NCBI RefSeq assembly: GCF_001509485.1
Contig: NZ_LLZI01000235.1
Span: 1-50,608 of the forward strand
Direction: 5' to 3'
DNA: 50,608 nt
Source of the DNA: Streptomyces sp. NRRL F-4489
GTDB lineage: Bacteria; Actinomycetota; Actinomycetes; Streptomycetales; Streptomycetaceae
Part shown: in pieces, positions 28,763-37,416 of the stretch
Position numbering within the stretch: position 1 is the first letter of the stretch
Layout of the letters: every line of letters starts with the position of its first letter
Translations under genes and position numbers: made by a program
The notes under the pieces: model-generated
The model's input: only the letters and a program-made list of their open reading frames with translations
Database searches by the model: none
What the model was told of the DNA's origin: nothing

Positions 28763-29797
28763 TCAGCGGCCGGACTTGGGGTCGAAGGCGTCCCGGACCG
28801 AGTCCCCGAGCAGGTTGAAGCAGAGCACGAAGATCACCATCGCCCCGCCGGGGAAGAGCAGGAAGGTCGGGTCGTTCTCGTAGACCTGGCCGGCCGTGTG
28901 GAACAGCCGTCCCCAGTCGGGGGTCGGCTCCATGATGCCGACGCCGAGGTAGGACAGGCCCGCCTCCGCCGTCACGAACAGCGGGAGCATGTAGGTGCTC
29001 TGCACCAGGATCGGAGTGACCACATTGGGCAGCAGCTCCTTGGTGATGATCCGCCAGGGCGAGGCGCCGGTGATCCTCGCCGCCTCGACGAAGTCCCGCT
29101 CCCGCAGGGACATCACCTGGCCGCGCAGCAGTCGTGCCAGACCCATCCAGCCCAGCGCCCACTGCACGATGATCAGCGCGATGACGCGGATGTAGGTGGG
29201 CGTCTCGTCGCCCGGCGCCACGAACAGCGCCACCACCACGGGCATGAACGCCACGAACGTCAGCTGGCTGGGGAAGGCGAGCAGGAAGTCGATGACCCGG
29301 CCGAGCCAGTAGTCGGTCTTGCCGCCGAGGTATCCGGCGGTCACGCCGAGGATGGTGCCGGTGATGACCACCAGGATGGTCACCGCCACCGAGATGCCCA
29401 GCGAGGTCCGCATGCCGTACAGCAGGTTGGTGAACAGGTCGCGGCCGAGTCCGGGTTCGATACCGAACCAGAAATCGCCCGAGATTCCGCCGTTGGGGGC
29501 GGCCGGATAACTGAACTCGTCCAGCAGGGTCGGGTCTTCGCTCCCGTAGAGCGTGTACGGATTCTTGCCGTAGAGCGAAGCGATCACCGGTGCCAGCGCC
29601 GAGACGACGAAGAACGCCAGCACGACGATCCCGCAGATCACGCCGGTGCGGTCGCGTTTGAAACGCGTCCACATCAACTGCCCGGGGGAACGGCCTACCA
29701 GTTCACCGCCCGGGCCTTTCTTTTCCTTCTTCAGACCTTTGGACGCGCGCCCCGGGGTTTCGGACGTGCTTACCGCGGTCTGGGATGGACTGGTCAT
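28763..29797 (-). CDS. bldKA: Oligopeptide ABC transporter permease, DppC type (BldKA-like)
   Basis: A 344-residue permease, first gene of the minus-strand operon. A ~50-residue Lys/Gly/Ser-rich cytoplasmic N-terminus precedes helix 1 ('GVICGIVVLAFFVVSALAP'). The EAA loop is 'DFVEAARITGASPWRIITKE' and the C-terminus 'LLGDSVRDAFDPKSGR' is the DppC signature. The start at 29797 has only GGGGG about 9 nt upstream. The 535-bp region before it contains a perfect 7-bp inverted repeat and a DasR-like site, so this is where operon control would act. Confidence 0.8.
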   Translation of the reverse strand: MTSPSQTAVSTSETPGRASKGLKKEKKGPGGELVGRSPGQLMWTRFKRDRTGVICGIVVLAFFVVSALAPVIASLYGKNPYTLYGSEDPTLLDEFSYPAAPNGGISGDFWFGIEPGLGRDLFTNLLYGMRTSLGISVAVTILVVITGTILGVTAGYLGGKTDYWLGRVIDFLLAFPSQLTFVAFMPVVVALFVAPGDETPTYIRVIALIIVQWALGWMGLARLLRGQVMSLRERDFVEAARITGASPWRIITKELLPNVVTPILVQSTYMLPLFVTAEAGLSYLGVGIMEPTPDWGRLFHTAGQVYENDPTFLLFPGGAMVIFVLCFNLLGDSVRDAFDPKSGR

Positions 29798-29925
29798 CGC
29801 GAAGTGCCCCCGCGCCGAGTTCTCTTGGAACGTGAAGCGGCACCGGTCGCACCGCTGGATGAGCGCGACTTTCGCAAGTGATTTACGGCGGAGTCAAGGG
29901 TATGAGGTGTGCTTGTGCACAGGTC

Positions 29926-29944
29926 GTTCGCTTCTTGAGCGAAC
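29926..29944. promoter_or_regulatory. Perfect inverted repeat upstream of the bldK-like operon
   Basis: GTTCGCT-TCTTG-AGCGAAC: 7-bp perfect arms with a 5-nt centre, about 138 bp before the first permease gene. A candidate operator for a dimeric regulator; identity unknown. Confidence 0.5.
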
Positions 29945-30108
29945 ATTGCGCAGATCGACGCCCGGGCGTGCTTGACACGTGGCCGCCATGTACGGCATGA
30001 CGGACATATCGGCACCAAACGCTTTAACACAGCGGCAACTTGCCCGTCGCATCACCGATATACGGACGCGCCATGATGAACACCGTACGGCCGTGCGGGT
30101 GCCGTAGA

Positions 30109-30139
30109 CCGGCCGGGACGCCATCGGCGCCCCGGCCGG
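30109..30139 (+). terminator. Hairpin with T-rich tail in the bldK-upstream region
   Basis: CCGGCCGGG (30109-30117) pairs with CCCGGCCGG (30131-30139) and is followed by CTCTCCTTTTG. It reads as a plus-strand terminator although no plus-strand gene precedes it; it could end a small untranslated RNA or be part of the minus-strand 5' leader. Confidence 0.4.
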
Positions 30140-30199
30140 CTCTCCTTTTGTGCCCGTTCCGCCTACTGGTCCCGCCGTGTCCGTTGTCCGCGGACCGAG

Positions 30200-30215
30200 A
30201 TTGGTGTAGACCTGT
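30200..30215. promoter_or_regulatory. DasR-like (dre) site
   Basis: ATTGGTGTAGACCTGT resembles the GntR-family DasR operator (TGGTCTAGACCA-type core). It keeps the GGT-GTAGACC centre and differs mainly at the outer positions. It is ~400 bp from the bldK-like start and ~120 bp past the peptidase stop, so its target is unclear. Confidence 0.4.
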
Positions 30216-30300
30216 GGTGGTGTCTTCACGATTGCGTCGATGGCGTGGACGTGCGGGAACGCCGCCGGGCGCCCGGCGCGGAGTGTCCACACTGCGGGCA

Positions 30301-30328
30301 GCCCGGCCGGCGCCGGCACCGGCCGGGC
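30301..30328 (-). terminator. Terminator of the S9 peptidase gene
   Basis: GCCCGGCCGG (30301-30310) pairs with CCGGCCGGGC (30319-30328) around 8 nt. On the minus strand it starts 4 bp after the peptidase stop codon. Confidence 0.7.
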
Positions 30329-30332
30329 CGTT

Positions 30333-32504
30333 TCAGGCCAGGCCCAAGGACCGCTTGAGGAAGTCCGCTTGGAGCAGCAGGAGGTTTTCGGCCACCTGCT
30401 CCTGCGACGCCATATGCGTCACGCCCGACAGCGGCAGCACCTCGTGCGGCCGGCCCGCCGCCAGCAGCGCCGAGGAGAGCCGCAGGGAGTGCGCCACCAC
30501 CACGTTGTCGTCCGCCAGCCCGTGCACGATCAGCATCGGCCGGTGCGGCTCCGCGGCCCCGGACAACCCCTCGTCGGTGACCAGGGAGTTCAGGGCGTAG
30601 ACCGCCGGCTCCTCCTCCGGGTGGCCGAGATAGCGCTCCTGGTAGTGGGTGTCGTACAGCCGCAGGTCCGTCACCGGGGCGCCGACCACCGCCGCGTGGA
30701 AGACGTCCGGGCGGCGCAGCGCGGCCAGCGCCGCCAGATAGCCGCCGAACGACCAGCCGCGGATCGCCACCCGGCTCAGGTCCAGCGGGAAGGATTCGGC
30801 CAGCGCGTGGAGCGCGGCCACCTGGTCCTCCAGAGCCACCGGCCCCAGCCGCCGGGAGACCGCCTTCTCCCAGCCGGGGGAGCGGCCCGGGGTGCCCCGG
30901 CCGTCCGCCACCACCACCGCGAAGCCCTGGTCGGCGAACCACTGCGAGGTCAGATGGGCGTTGCGGGCGGCCACCACCCGCTGGCCGTGCGGACCGCCGT
31001 ACGGGTCCATCAGCACCGGCAGCGGGCCGTCGCCCTCGGTGTAGCCGGCCGGCAGCAGCACCGCGCACGGGATCTCCCGCTCGCCGGCGCGCACCAGCCG
31101 CGGCCGGGGGGTGAGACCCGGTGTCTCGGCATACGAGCCGAGGACGGCGACCACCTCCGCCTCGCCGTCCGGGCCCGGCCGCACCACCTCCGTGCGGGTG
31201 CCCGGCCACTCCAGCGACGCCTGCGTCAGCACCGCCAGCCCGCCGGAGCGCACCGCCGAGGTCACGGTCGGAGACGGCCGCCCGCCGACCCGCTGCCAGC
31301 CGCCCTGGTCGCCGCTGCCGCGGAACCAGGCCCGGTAGACCCCGATGTCGTGGGTCTCCGGCCCGCTGGCCGAGAAGAGGATGTCCTCCTCGCCGATGTC
31401 CAGCACCGCCCGGACGTGCAGCGGCGCGCCGGTCAGCGGCCGGTCGCCGGCGAACAGCTTCCGCACCCCGCCCTCGTCGGCGATCCGCACCAGCCGCCCG
31501 TCCGGCGTCCAGGCCGGCACCCCCGGATACGGCTCGACCCAGACCGGGTCCTCGTCCTCGTGCACCAGGGTGGTGGCACCGGTGGCGGTGTCGACCGCCA
31601 GATAGCGCTGGGCGCGCTGGTCGCGGGTCTGCACCAGCAGCAGCGGCGGGCCGGCCGCCGACCAGTGGACGCGGGCCAGATACGGATAGCGGGCGGTGTC
31701 CCAGATGACGTCCGTCCGGGAGCCGTCCAGGCCGAACAGCGCCAGGGTGACCTCGGCGTTGGCGGTCCCGGCCGCCGGGTACGCGACCCGCGCGGGCTCC
31801 CGGTCCGGGTGCGCGGGGTCGGCGATCCACCACCGGGCCACGGGGCTGTCGTCCACCCTGGCGGCCAGCAGCCGGTCGCTCTCCGGGGACCACCAGAAGC
31901 CGCGGTAGCGGCTCATCTCCTCGGCGGCGATGAACTCGGCCAGGCCCCAGGTGACGTGGGGCGCGTCGGGCTCGGCCAGGGGGCGGTCCTGGGGGGCGGG
32001 GGCGTTGGCGCCGTCAGCCGGGGCGCCGTCCGCTGCGATGACCCGTAGGGCGCCGCCCGCCACGTAGGCGATGTGGCGGCCGTCCGGGGAGGGGCGCGGG
32101 TCCACCACCGGCCCGGTGGCGGGGAGTTCGCGGGTGGTGCCGGCGCGCAGCTCCGAGACGAAGAGCCGGCCCGAGAGCGTGAACGCGGCCAACTCCACGG
32201 CGGCGTCGACCGCGTAGCCGACGATGCCCCCGGACCCCTCGCGGGTGCGCTCGCGGCGCGCCCGCTCCTCCGGGGGCAGTTCCTCCTCCGCGCCGGCCAG
32301 CAGGGCCCGCGGATCGGCCGCGGTGAACTCCTTGCCGCTGCCGGGGTCGAGGACCTGGAGGCAGTGGGAGCGGTCGGTGCCGGAGGGGGAGCGCAGGAAG
32401 ACCACGCGGGTGCCGTCGGGGGCCAGGGAGATGTCGCGCGGCGCGCCGAGCGTGAAGCGCTGGGTGCGCGCCGCGTGCCGGGGGAAGGGCAGCTGTCCGG
32501 TCAT
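30333..32504 (-). CDS. S9 family prolyl-oligopeptidase-type peptidase (DPP-IV-like)
   Basis: A 723-residue serine peptidase. Residues ~20-450 form the beta-propeller (repeats such as 'ISLAPDGTRVVFLRSPSG' and 'PRPSPDGRHIAYVAGG'), and the C-terminal ~260 residues are the alpha/beta-hydrolase domain. The catalytic Ser is in 'GWSFGGYLA', the Asp in 'HGLADDNVVV' and the His in 'SGVTHMAS'. A Glu pair 'FIAAEEMSRYRG' resembles the N-terminus-anchoring EE motif of DPP-IV enzymes, so dipeptide release from peptide N-termini is likely. No signal peptide: it is probably cytoplasmic and could process peptides imported by the neighbouring transporters. ATG at 32504 has no ribosome site but a TAGGCT box 7 nt upstream, so it looks leaderless. 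Confidence 0.92.
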   Translation of the reverse strand: MTGQLPFPRHAARTQRFTLGAPRDISLAPDGTRVVFLRSPSGTDRSHCLQVLDPGSGKEFTAADPRALLAGAEEELPPEERARRERTREGSGGIVGYAVDAAVELAAFTLSGRLFVSELRAGTTRELPATGPVVDPRPSPDGRHIAYVAGGALRVIAADGAPADGANAPAPQDRPLAEPDAPHVTWGLAEFIAAEEMSRYRGFWWSPESDRLLAARVDDSPVARWWIADPAHPDREPARVAYPAAGTANAEVTLALFGLDGSRTDVIWDTARYPYLARVHWSAAGPPLLLVQTRDQRAQRYLAVDTATGATTLVHEDEDPVWVEPYPGVPAWTPDGRLVRIADEGGVRKLFAGDRPLTGAPLHVRAVLDIGEEDILFSASGPETHDIGVYRAWFRGSGDQGGWQRVGGRPSPTVTSAVRSGGLAVLTQASLEWPGTRTEVVRPGPDGEAEVVAVLGSYAETPGLTPRPRLVRAGEREIPCAVLLPAGYTEGDGPLPVLMDPYGGPHGQRVVAARNAHLTSQWFADQGFAVVVADGRGTPGRSPGWEKAVSRRLGPVALEDQVAALHALAESFPLDLSRVAIRGWSFGGYLAALAALRRPDVFHAAVVGAPVTDLRLYDTHYQERYLGHPEEEPAVYALNSLVTDEGLSGAAEPHRPMLIVHGLADDNVVVAHSLRLSSALLAAGRPHEVLPLSGVTHMASQEQVAENLLLLQADFLKRSLGLA

Positions 32505-32511
32505 GGCGCCG

Positions 32512-32517
32512 AGCCTA
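32512..32517 (-). promoter_or_regulatory. TAGGCT -10 box of the S9 peptidase gene (leaderless)
   Basis: On the minus strand TAGGCT lies 7 nt before the ATG at 32504, with no ribosome site between. This is the same layout as for the Nudix and mshB genes. Confidence 0.55.
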
Positions 32518-32737
32518 CGGCGGAGGCCGTCCGGAGGGGCCGTACCCGCGGAATCGGCGTGCGCCCCCGCCGTGCTCCGGTGCACCGACTTATGCGCGCG
32601 GACGGAAAGTTATGATCCCATGCGCGTAGCGGGTGCGGGGTAAGGAGCCCTTGGCGCACCCGGGTGCGTGGCGCCGCCCCGGTCGCTCACGTACCGTCAA
32701 CTCTGTCCGGACCGTGTGTACTTGGAGGTGGGCCGCC

Positions 32738-32932
32738 GTGGCACTCTCGATTTCGGCGGTGGTGCTGCTGGCGATCGTCGTCTTCTTGTTGATCAAGAAG
32801 TCCGGACTGAAGGCGGTGCATGCCTTTGTCTGCATGCTGCTCGGCTTCTATCTGGCCAGCTCCTCCATCGCCCCGACGATCAAGAGCCTGACGACCAACG
32901 TCGCGGGGATGCTGGGCGGCATCAGGTTCTGA
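32738..32932 (+). CDS. Small two-helix membrane protein
   Basis: A 64-residue protein from GTG at 32738, with GGAGGTG at 32724-32730 and a 7-nt spacer. It has two hydrophobic segments, 'ALSISAVVLLAIVVFLLI' and 'HAFVCMLLGFYLASSSI', with a KKSGLK turn between and a short C-terminal tail 'LTTNVAGMLGGIRF'. Function unknown; I have the impression of a conserved streptomycete membrane protein. The upstream gap has a 14-bp perfect palindrome CGCACCCGGGTGCG at 32655-32668 that could be an operator. Confidence 0.72.
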   Translation: MALSISAVVLLAIVVFLLIKKSGLKAVHAFVCMLLGFYLASSSIAPTIKSLTTNVAGMLGGIRF

Positions 32933-33096
32933 GCGGGGCGGGGCGGTCCCGGTCGGCCCCGGCGGGCCGGTCCCGGCCTGTGCCGCGCGCGACGTCCCGT
33001 GTCCGCGCGCGGTGGCCGGGCGGCCGTCCCGGTGGCCGCGGGTGGGCGGGCCAGGGGGTGCCCCGGTCGGCCTCGGGTGGGCCGGCGGGCGCCTCG

Positions 33097-33102
33097 TAGG
33101 CT
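33097..33102 (+). promoter_or_regulatory. TAGGCT -10 box of mshB (leaderless)
   Basis: TAGGCT is 6 nt before the ATG at 33109, which has no ribosome site. Confidence 0.55.
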
Positions 33103-33108
33103 GTCCGC

Positions 33109-34107
33109 ATGACGTCCCACCCGTCGCCCACCGCCGCCCCCGGAGCGGACGCCGCGCACCGCGGCGCGCCCGCCCCCGCCCGCCGCCTCCTCCTGGTGCA
33201 CGCGCACCCGGACGACGAGTCGATCAACAACGGCGCCACCATGGCCCGGTACGCCGCCGACGGCGCGCACGTCACCCTGGTGACCTGCACCCGCGGCGAG
33301 GAGGGCGAGGTCATCCCGCCCGCGCTCGCCCACCTGGCGCCCGACCGCGACGACACCCTGGGCCCGTACCGCGTCCGCGAGCTGGCCGAGGCGATGGCCG
33401 CCCTCGGGGTCGCCGACCACCGCTTCCTCGGCGGGCCCGGCCGCTACCGCGACTCCGGGATGTACGGGGCGCCGCAGAACGACCGGCCCGGCTCCTTCTG
33501 GCGCGCGCCGGTGGACGAGGCGGCCGCCCATCTCGTCGCCGTGATCCGCGAGGTCCGCCCCCAGGTGCTGGTCACCTATGACCCGAACGGCGGATACGGC
33601 CACCCCGACCACATCCAGGCCCACCGCGTCGCCATGCGGGGCGCCGAGCTGGCCGCGCGGGCCGATTTCCGCCCGGACCTCGGCAGCGCGTATGCGATCG
33701 AAAAGATTTACTGGAACTGCAACCCCCGCTCGGAGGTCGAGGCGGGCCTGGCCGCACTGCGCGCCACCCGGCACGGCTTCTCCGGGGTCGCGGCGGTGGA
33801 CGACATCCCCGGGGTGGTCCCGGACGAGGCGGTCACCGCGTCGGTGGCGGGCGCCGGCCGCTGTGCGGACGCGAAGGCCGCGGCGATGCGGGCGCACGCC
33901 ACGCAGATCGTGGTCGAGGGCGGGTACTTCGCGCTCTCGAACGACCTGGGCCAGCCGCTCGTCACCACCGAGCACTACCGGCTGGTGCACGGCACGCACG
34001 GCGCGGCCGCCGGGGAGCGCGAGGACGATCTCTTCGCGGGAATTGGGGAATCGACCGATTCGACGGGTATGCGGAACAGTGCCCGGGGTGAGGAGGCGGC
34101 GGAATGA
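33109..34107 (+). CDS. mshB: N-acetyl-1-D-myo-inositol-2-amino-2-deoxyglucopyranoside deacetylase
   Basis: A 332-residue LmbE/PIG-L family zinc deacetylase. The metal motif 'HAHPDDES' (H33, D35, D36) is followed by '[21 protein letters not shown]' and a second ligand motif 'GHPDHIQAH' around H165-H168. It removes the acetyl group from GlcNAc-inositol in mycothiol synthesis, the main low-molecular-weight thiol of actinobacteria; this agrees with '[12 protein letters not shown]', usual for MshB. Mca, the mycothiol-conjugate amidase, is related, but gene length and the following membrane-protein gene suggest MshB. The gene overlaps the next by ATGA and seems leaderless. Confidence 0.88.
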   Translation: MTSHPSPTAAPGADAAHRGAPAPARRLLLVHAHPDDESINNGATMARYAADGAHVTLVTCTRGEEGEVIPPALAHLAPDRDDTLGPYRVRELAEAMAALGVADHRFLGGPGRYRDSGMYGAPQNDRPGSFWRAPVDEAAAHLVAVIREVRPQVLVTYDPNGGYGHPDHIQAHRVAMRGAELAARADFRPDLGSAYAIEKIYWNCNPRSEVEAGLAALRATRHGFSGVAAVDDIPGVVPDEAVTASVAGAGRCADAKAAAMRAHATQIVVEGGYFALSNDLGQPLVTTEHYRLVHGTHGAAAGEREDDLFAGIGESTDSTGMRNSARGEEAAE

Positions 34108-34742
34108 GCACGGGCAAGGACGGCGGGGACGCGGACCGGGGCGGTGCTCCCAAGGGCGCGGACCGGAGCGGCGCTTCCCAGGGGGGCGCCTCGAAGGGCG
34201 GTGCCTCCAAGGGGGCTTCCCCGGGCGGTGCTCCCAAGGGCGGTGCCTCCAAGGGGCAGCGGACGCGGGCGTCCGGCAGCGGGCCGGCCGCGGCGCGCGG
34301 TGGTGGCCCGGTGGCCGGGCGCGGTGGCGGCGCCGCGGCGCCCGCGGGCCGCCCGGCGGCCGGTGCGCCGCTCACTCCGGGCCGGGTGGGCCTCTACGTC
34401 CTGCTGCTGGTCGCGGGCGTGCTGCTGGCGATCGCCGGCTCGCTGCTGCAAGGGGCCTGGTCCCCGGGCGGGTTGCTGCTGGCGCTGGCCGGCCTGGCCG
34501 GTCTCTTCCACGGCGGCGGGCGGGCCACCGGCACCGCCGGCGGGGTCCTCGTCCCCGGCGCCGCCTGGCTGGTGACGGTCTTCCTGCTGATCAGCGACGT
34601 CCGGCCGGAGGGCGACTTCCTCTTCGGGCCGGGGCTCGGGTCGTACGCCTTCCTGCTGGGCGGCATGGTGATCGCTGTGATCTGCGCCACCGGGACCAGG
34701 CTGCGCGCCGTCGCCCCGCCCCCGGGCCGAGTCGGCGGATGA
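34104..34742 (+). CDS. Membrane protein with repetitive N-terminus, coupled to mshB
   Basis: A 212-residue protein whose start overlaps the mshB stop as ATGA (34104-34107). Residues 1-90 are low-complexity, with several copies of a 'GGASKG/GGAPKG' unit followed by Gly/Ala/Arg/Pro. Residues ~92-200 hold four hydrophobic helices ('[18 protein letters not shown]', '[18 protein letters not shown]', '[17 protein letters not shown]', '[18 protein letters not shown]'). Possibly the DUF6113 family often found beside mshB. The positively charged repeats would face the cytoplasm. Function unknown. Confidence 0.8.
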   Translation: MSTGKDGGDADRGGAPKGADRSGASQGGASKGGASKGASPGGAPKGGASKGQRTRASGSGPAAARGGGPVAGRGGGAAAPAGRPAAGAPLTPGRVGLYVLLLVAGVLLAIAGSLLQGAWSPGGLLLALAGLAGLFHGGGRATGTAGGVLVPGAAWLVTVFLLISDVRPEGDFLFGPGLGSYAFLLGGMVIAVICATGTRLRAVAPPPGRVGG

Positions 34743-34960
34743 CGTGGCCCATACAGGGACGGATGCCGCGCCGTTCCGGGTGACCGGCGGGTTTTCCGGA
34801 CCGCCGGCCGGGCGGGCGGGGTTCCCGCGCACCCGGGGTACCGCCCGGCGGCGGACAGTATGGTGGTGCGCGCCGCCGCGCCGCCCTGGGGGCACCTCCC
34901 GGCCTGACGAGGCCGGGGATCATCTCTGACGAGCGGCGGAGCCAACCGGGAGAACCTGCT
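34743..34960. other. Intergenic region before the PG_binding_4-like gene
   Basis: 218 bp with no gene. TATGGT at 34860-34865 is a possible -10. Several short GC-rich inverted repeats occur, none clearly a terminator. Confidence 0.35.
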
Positions 34961-37240
34961 TTGAGTCGTGAATCTGACAGTTCGTCCTCCGGCCCTGGGG
35001 GCCGTGGCGGAGCCGTGTACCCCTCGGGGACACCGCCCTACGGCTCGCCCAGGGGAGACGCCGGCGAGACGTCGGCGCCCGGAGCCGGGGAGCGGCCCGA
35101 GGAGCCCAGAACCGAGACCACGCTGACGACGCGGATCAAGATCAACATTCCGGGGTCCCGCCCCATCCCGCCGGTCGTCGTGCGCAAGCCCGTCGGTGAG
35201 GAGTCCGGCATGAACGCATCGGCTGCATCCGGCGGTTCGGCCGGCCCGTCCGGTTCCCGGGGGGCGTCCTCCGGCCCGGCGGGCGGTGAGCGGGCCGCCG
35301 AGCGGACGGCGGACACGCCGCGGCCGCAGGCGGCGGACGAGCCCGCCGCACCCAAGGAGAAGACGACCAGCGACTGGTTCGCCCCGCGCAAGCCGCAGGG
35401 CCAGGCGGGCGGGAAGACCCCGGCCGCCGGGAGCCGTCCGGCAACCGGTGCGGCGGGGGCGGCCGGGGTGACCGGTGGCGCCTCGGCGACCCGCCCGGCG
35501 TCCGGTGCGTCCGGACCGGTCGGCGGCACCTCGGGGAGCCGCCCGGACCTCCCGTATTTCTCGGACGCCCCGGCGTCCTCCTCCGGGGCCGCCACACCGT
35601 TCGACGGCCCCCGGGGCCACGGCGCGCCCTCCGGCAGCGACCCGCTCGGCGGCGACCCCTTGGGCGGCGCTCCCCTGGGCGGCGACCCGCTGTCCGGTGA
35701 CCCGCTCTCCGGCCCGTCCCCGTTCGACGGCGGGGCGCGGGGCGCCGGGTCGCCCTTCGACGGCGGTCCGCACGGCGGCTCGCCGTTCGACGGCCCGGCG
35801 CGGCCCGCCCGCGACCACAGCCCGTTCGACGCCCCGGCGGGCGGCGGCGCGGCGCCCAGCGGCCCCACGGCCGGTCCGGCGCGCGGCGACTCGGCGCTCG
35901 ACCTCCCGCCCGGCTTCAGCGACCCCGGCGCGGGCAAGAGCACCGCGCGGCTCAGCGACGACACCGCCGAACTGACTCCGCAGCCCCCGGCGCCGCCGGC
36001 CGGCCCCGGCGTCACCGGCGGGATCACCGGCGGTACGGGCGCCCGTCAGGGCAAGGCCGGGAAGGCCGGCTCGCCCTTCGGGTCCGGCGGGTCCGGCCCC
36101 AAGGGCGGCCCGAAGAGCGGCCGTCCCGGTGCCGGGGTCTCCGGCGACACCCTGGTCAGCGGCATCCCCAAGGTGCCCGGTAAGGACGGCCCGGCGGCGG
36201 TCGACCCGTTCGCCGGCGCGTCCGGCGGCGGCACCGAGAGCGCCGCCCCCAAGCCGCGCCCCAAGATCCCCGAGCCGATCAACCCGCCCAAGAAGGGCCG
36301 CAGCAAGCTGGTCCTGGCCGGTGTCGCGGTCGTGGTGCTGGCGGGCGTCGCGTACGGCGCCGGGCTGCTGCTCGACCACGCCGACGTGCCCAACAACACC
36401 ACCGCGCTCGGCGTGGAGATCGGCGGCACGTCCAAGGACGAGGCGGTCAAGAAGCTGGAGGCGGCCCTGAAGGACCGCCGCACCGCGCCGCTGAAGCTCA
36501 CCGTCGACGGCAAGGCCGAGACCCTGCTGCCGTCCCGGGCCGGGCTGGACATCGACCTCCAGGCGACCGTCCGCAACGCCGCCGGCCGGGACTACAACCC
36601 GGTCTCCGTCATCGGCTCCCTCTTCGGCGTCAAGCGCACCGCCCAGCCCGCGGTGATCACCGACAAGGAGAAGCTGGCGGTCGCGCTGCGGAACGTCGCC
36701 GGGCCCGGGGGCGCCGACGCGGACGGCGGGATCACCTTCGAGGACGGCAAGGCGGTGCCGCACTACGGGGCGCCGCACAAGGCCATCGACCCCGCGGCCT
36801 CCGAGAGCAAGATCACTGAGGCGTACCTCAACCGCGTCACCACCGGCAGCGACGCCCCCGTGGTGCTCGCCGCCACCACCCAGCAGCCCCGGGTCAGCAA
36901 GGCCGCGGTGGACAAGGCGCTCAAGGAGTTCGCCGAGCCGGCCATGTCCGGGATGATCACCGTCCGCACGGACGCGCTGCACCGGGTCTCCTTCAGCCCG
37001 CAGAAGTCCATCCCGAAGTTCCTGTCGTTCAAGATCGTGGACGGCCAGCTGGTGCCGTACTACGACCGGCCGGCGCTCAAGGAGCTCTACGGCAACACCT
37101 TCGACGGCGTCATGGTGACCAAGGGCGACGGCAGCAAGCACCCGGTCAGCGTCGAGGAGGTGGCCGGCGCGGTGGGCCGGGCGCTGGTCGGCAAGACCCC
37201 CGCCGAGCGCGTGCAGACCATCGCCACGGACGGCAGCTGA
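34961..37240 (+). CDS. Membrane protein with disordered cytoplasmic tail and PG_binding_4-like domain
   Basis: A 759-residue protein from TTG at 34961 (GGGAGAA ~6 nt upstream). Residues 1-~445 are Gly/Pro/Ser/Ala-rich and predicted disordered, with short motifs such as 'TTLTTRIKINIPGSRPIPPV', 'TTSDWFAPRKP' and an array of DPLGG/DPLSG and SPFDGG units (~225-290). A single helix 'LVLAGVAVVVLAGVAYGAGLLL' at ~450-471 follows a basic 'PKKGRSK'. The C-terminal ~285 residues resemble the YoaR/PG_binding_4 fold ('LGVEIGGTSKDEAVKKLEAAL', 'AVDKALKEFAEPAMSG'), probably outside and binding cell wall. No VanW or L,D-transpeptidase domain is present. A long intracellular tail with repeated linear motifs suggests a scaffold linking cytoplasmic proteins to the wall; that is inference. 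Confidence 0.85.
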   Translation: MSRESDSSSSGPGGRGGAVYPSGTPPYGSPRGDAGETSAPGAGERPEEPRTETTLTTRIKINIPGSRPIPPVVVRKPVGEESGMNASAASGGSAGPSGSRGASSGPAGGERAAERTADTPRPQAADEPAAPKEKTTSDWFAPRKPQGQAGGKTPAAGSRPATGAAGAAGVTGGASATRPASGASGPVGGTSGSRPDLPYFSDAPASSSGAATPFDGPRGHGAPSGSDPLGGDPLGGAPLGGDPLSGDPLSGPSPFDGGARGAGSPFDGGPHGGSPFDGPARPARDHSPFDAPAGGGAAPSGPTAGPARGDSALDLPPGFSDPGAGKSTARLSDDTAELTPQPPAPPAGPGVTGGITGGTGARQGKAGKAGSPFGSGGSGPKGGPKSGRPGAGVSGDTLVSGIPKVPGKDGPAAVDPFAGASGGGTESAAPKPRPKIPEPINPPKKGRSKLVLAGVAVVVLAGVAYGAGLLLDHADVPNNTTALGVEIGGTSKDEAVKKLEAALKDRRTAPLKLTVDGKAETLLPSRAGLDIDLQATVRNAAGRDYNPVSVIGSLFGVKRTAQPAVITDKEKLAVALRNVAGPGGADADGGITFEDGKAVPHYGAPHKAIDPAASESKITEAYLNRVTTGSDAPVVLAATTQQPRVSKAAVDKALKEFAEPAMSGMITVRTDALHRVSFSPQKSIPKFLSFKIVDGQLVPYYDRPALKELYGNTFDGVMVTKGDGSKHPVSVEEVAGAVGRALVGKTPAERVQTIATDGS

Positions 37241-37342
37241 CGGCCGCACCCGCTCACCCGCGGCGCGCCGCCGCCTAGCGAAGTAGCAGGTCAGAGGCCC
37301 TCTGGGGCGGATCCTCCGGGATTCCCCCTAGGGGGCCTCCCC

Positions 37343-37358
37343 CATGACATCTGTCATG
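37343..37358. promoter_or_regulatory. Perfect palindrome upstream of the exporter/two-component operon
   Basis: CATGACA-TC-TGTCATG: 7-bp perfect arms with a 2-nt centre, ending 58 bp before the ATPase start. A related half-site, TGACAC, follows at 37375-37380. The layout suits binding by the NarL-type regulator encoded at 40608, as an autoregulatory site. Just upstream, CCCCCTAGGGGG at 37325-37336 is another palindrome. Confidence 0.6.
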
Positions 37359-37416
37359 CCGGTCTGCGGACACCTGACACTGCCGGGCGCCGCGCGGATC
37401 ACCGAAGCTTGATGCC

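Larger units (their letters stand above)
29798..30332. other. Long noncoding region upstream of the bldK-like operon
   Basis: 535 bp without a gene I can support. Lower G+C stretches (29880-30070) are consistent with a promoter region. It holds an inverted repeat at 29926-29944, TGTGCACA at 29914-29921, a plus-strand hairpin with a short T-run at 30109-30139, a DasR-like palindrome at 30200-30215 and the peptidase terminator at 30301-30328. TTGACT (minus strand, near 29897) is a possible -35 but lacks a good -10 partner. Short open frames here have poor starts and codon use. Confidence 0.5.

Noticed and set aside
28735..28765. An 8-bp inverted repeat across the BldKA-like stop codon
   Set aside because: The loop is long and the stem short; noted in the gene entry but not called separately.
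30024..30290. A minus-strand open frame upstream of the bldK-like operon, and a 16-residue frame at its end (30024-30074)
   Set aside because: No ribosome site, poor codon use, crosses the DasR-like site and a hairpin; likely chance.
34394..37249. A 951-codon minus-strand open frame opposite the PG_binding_4-like gene
   Set aside because: Same artefact; its residues mirror the repeats of the real gene and start without a ribosome site.
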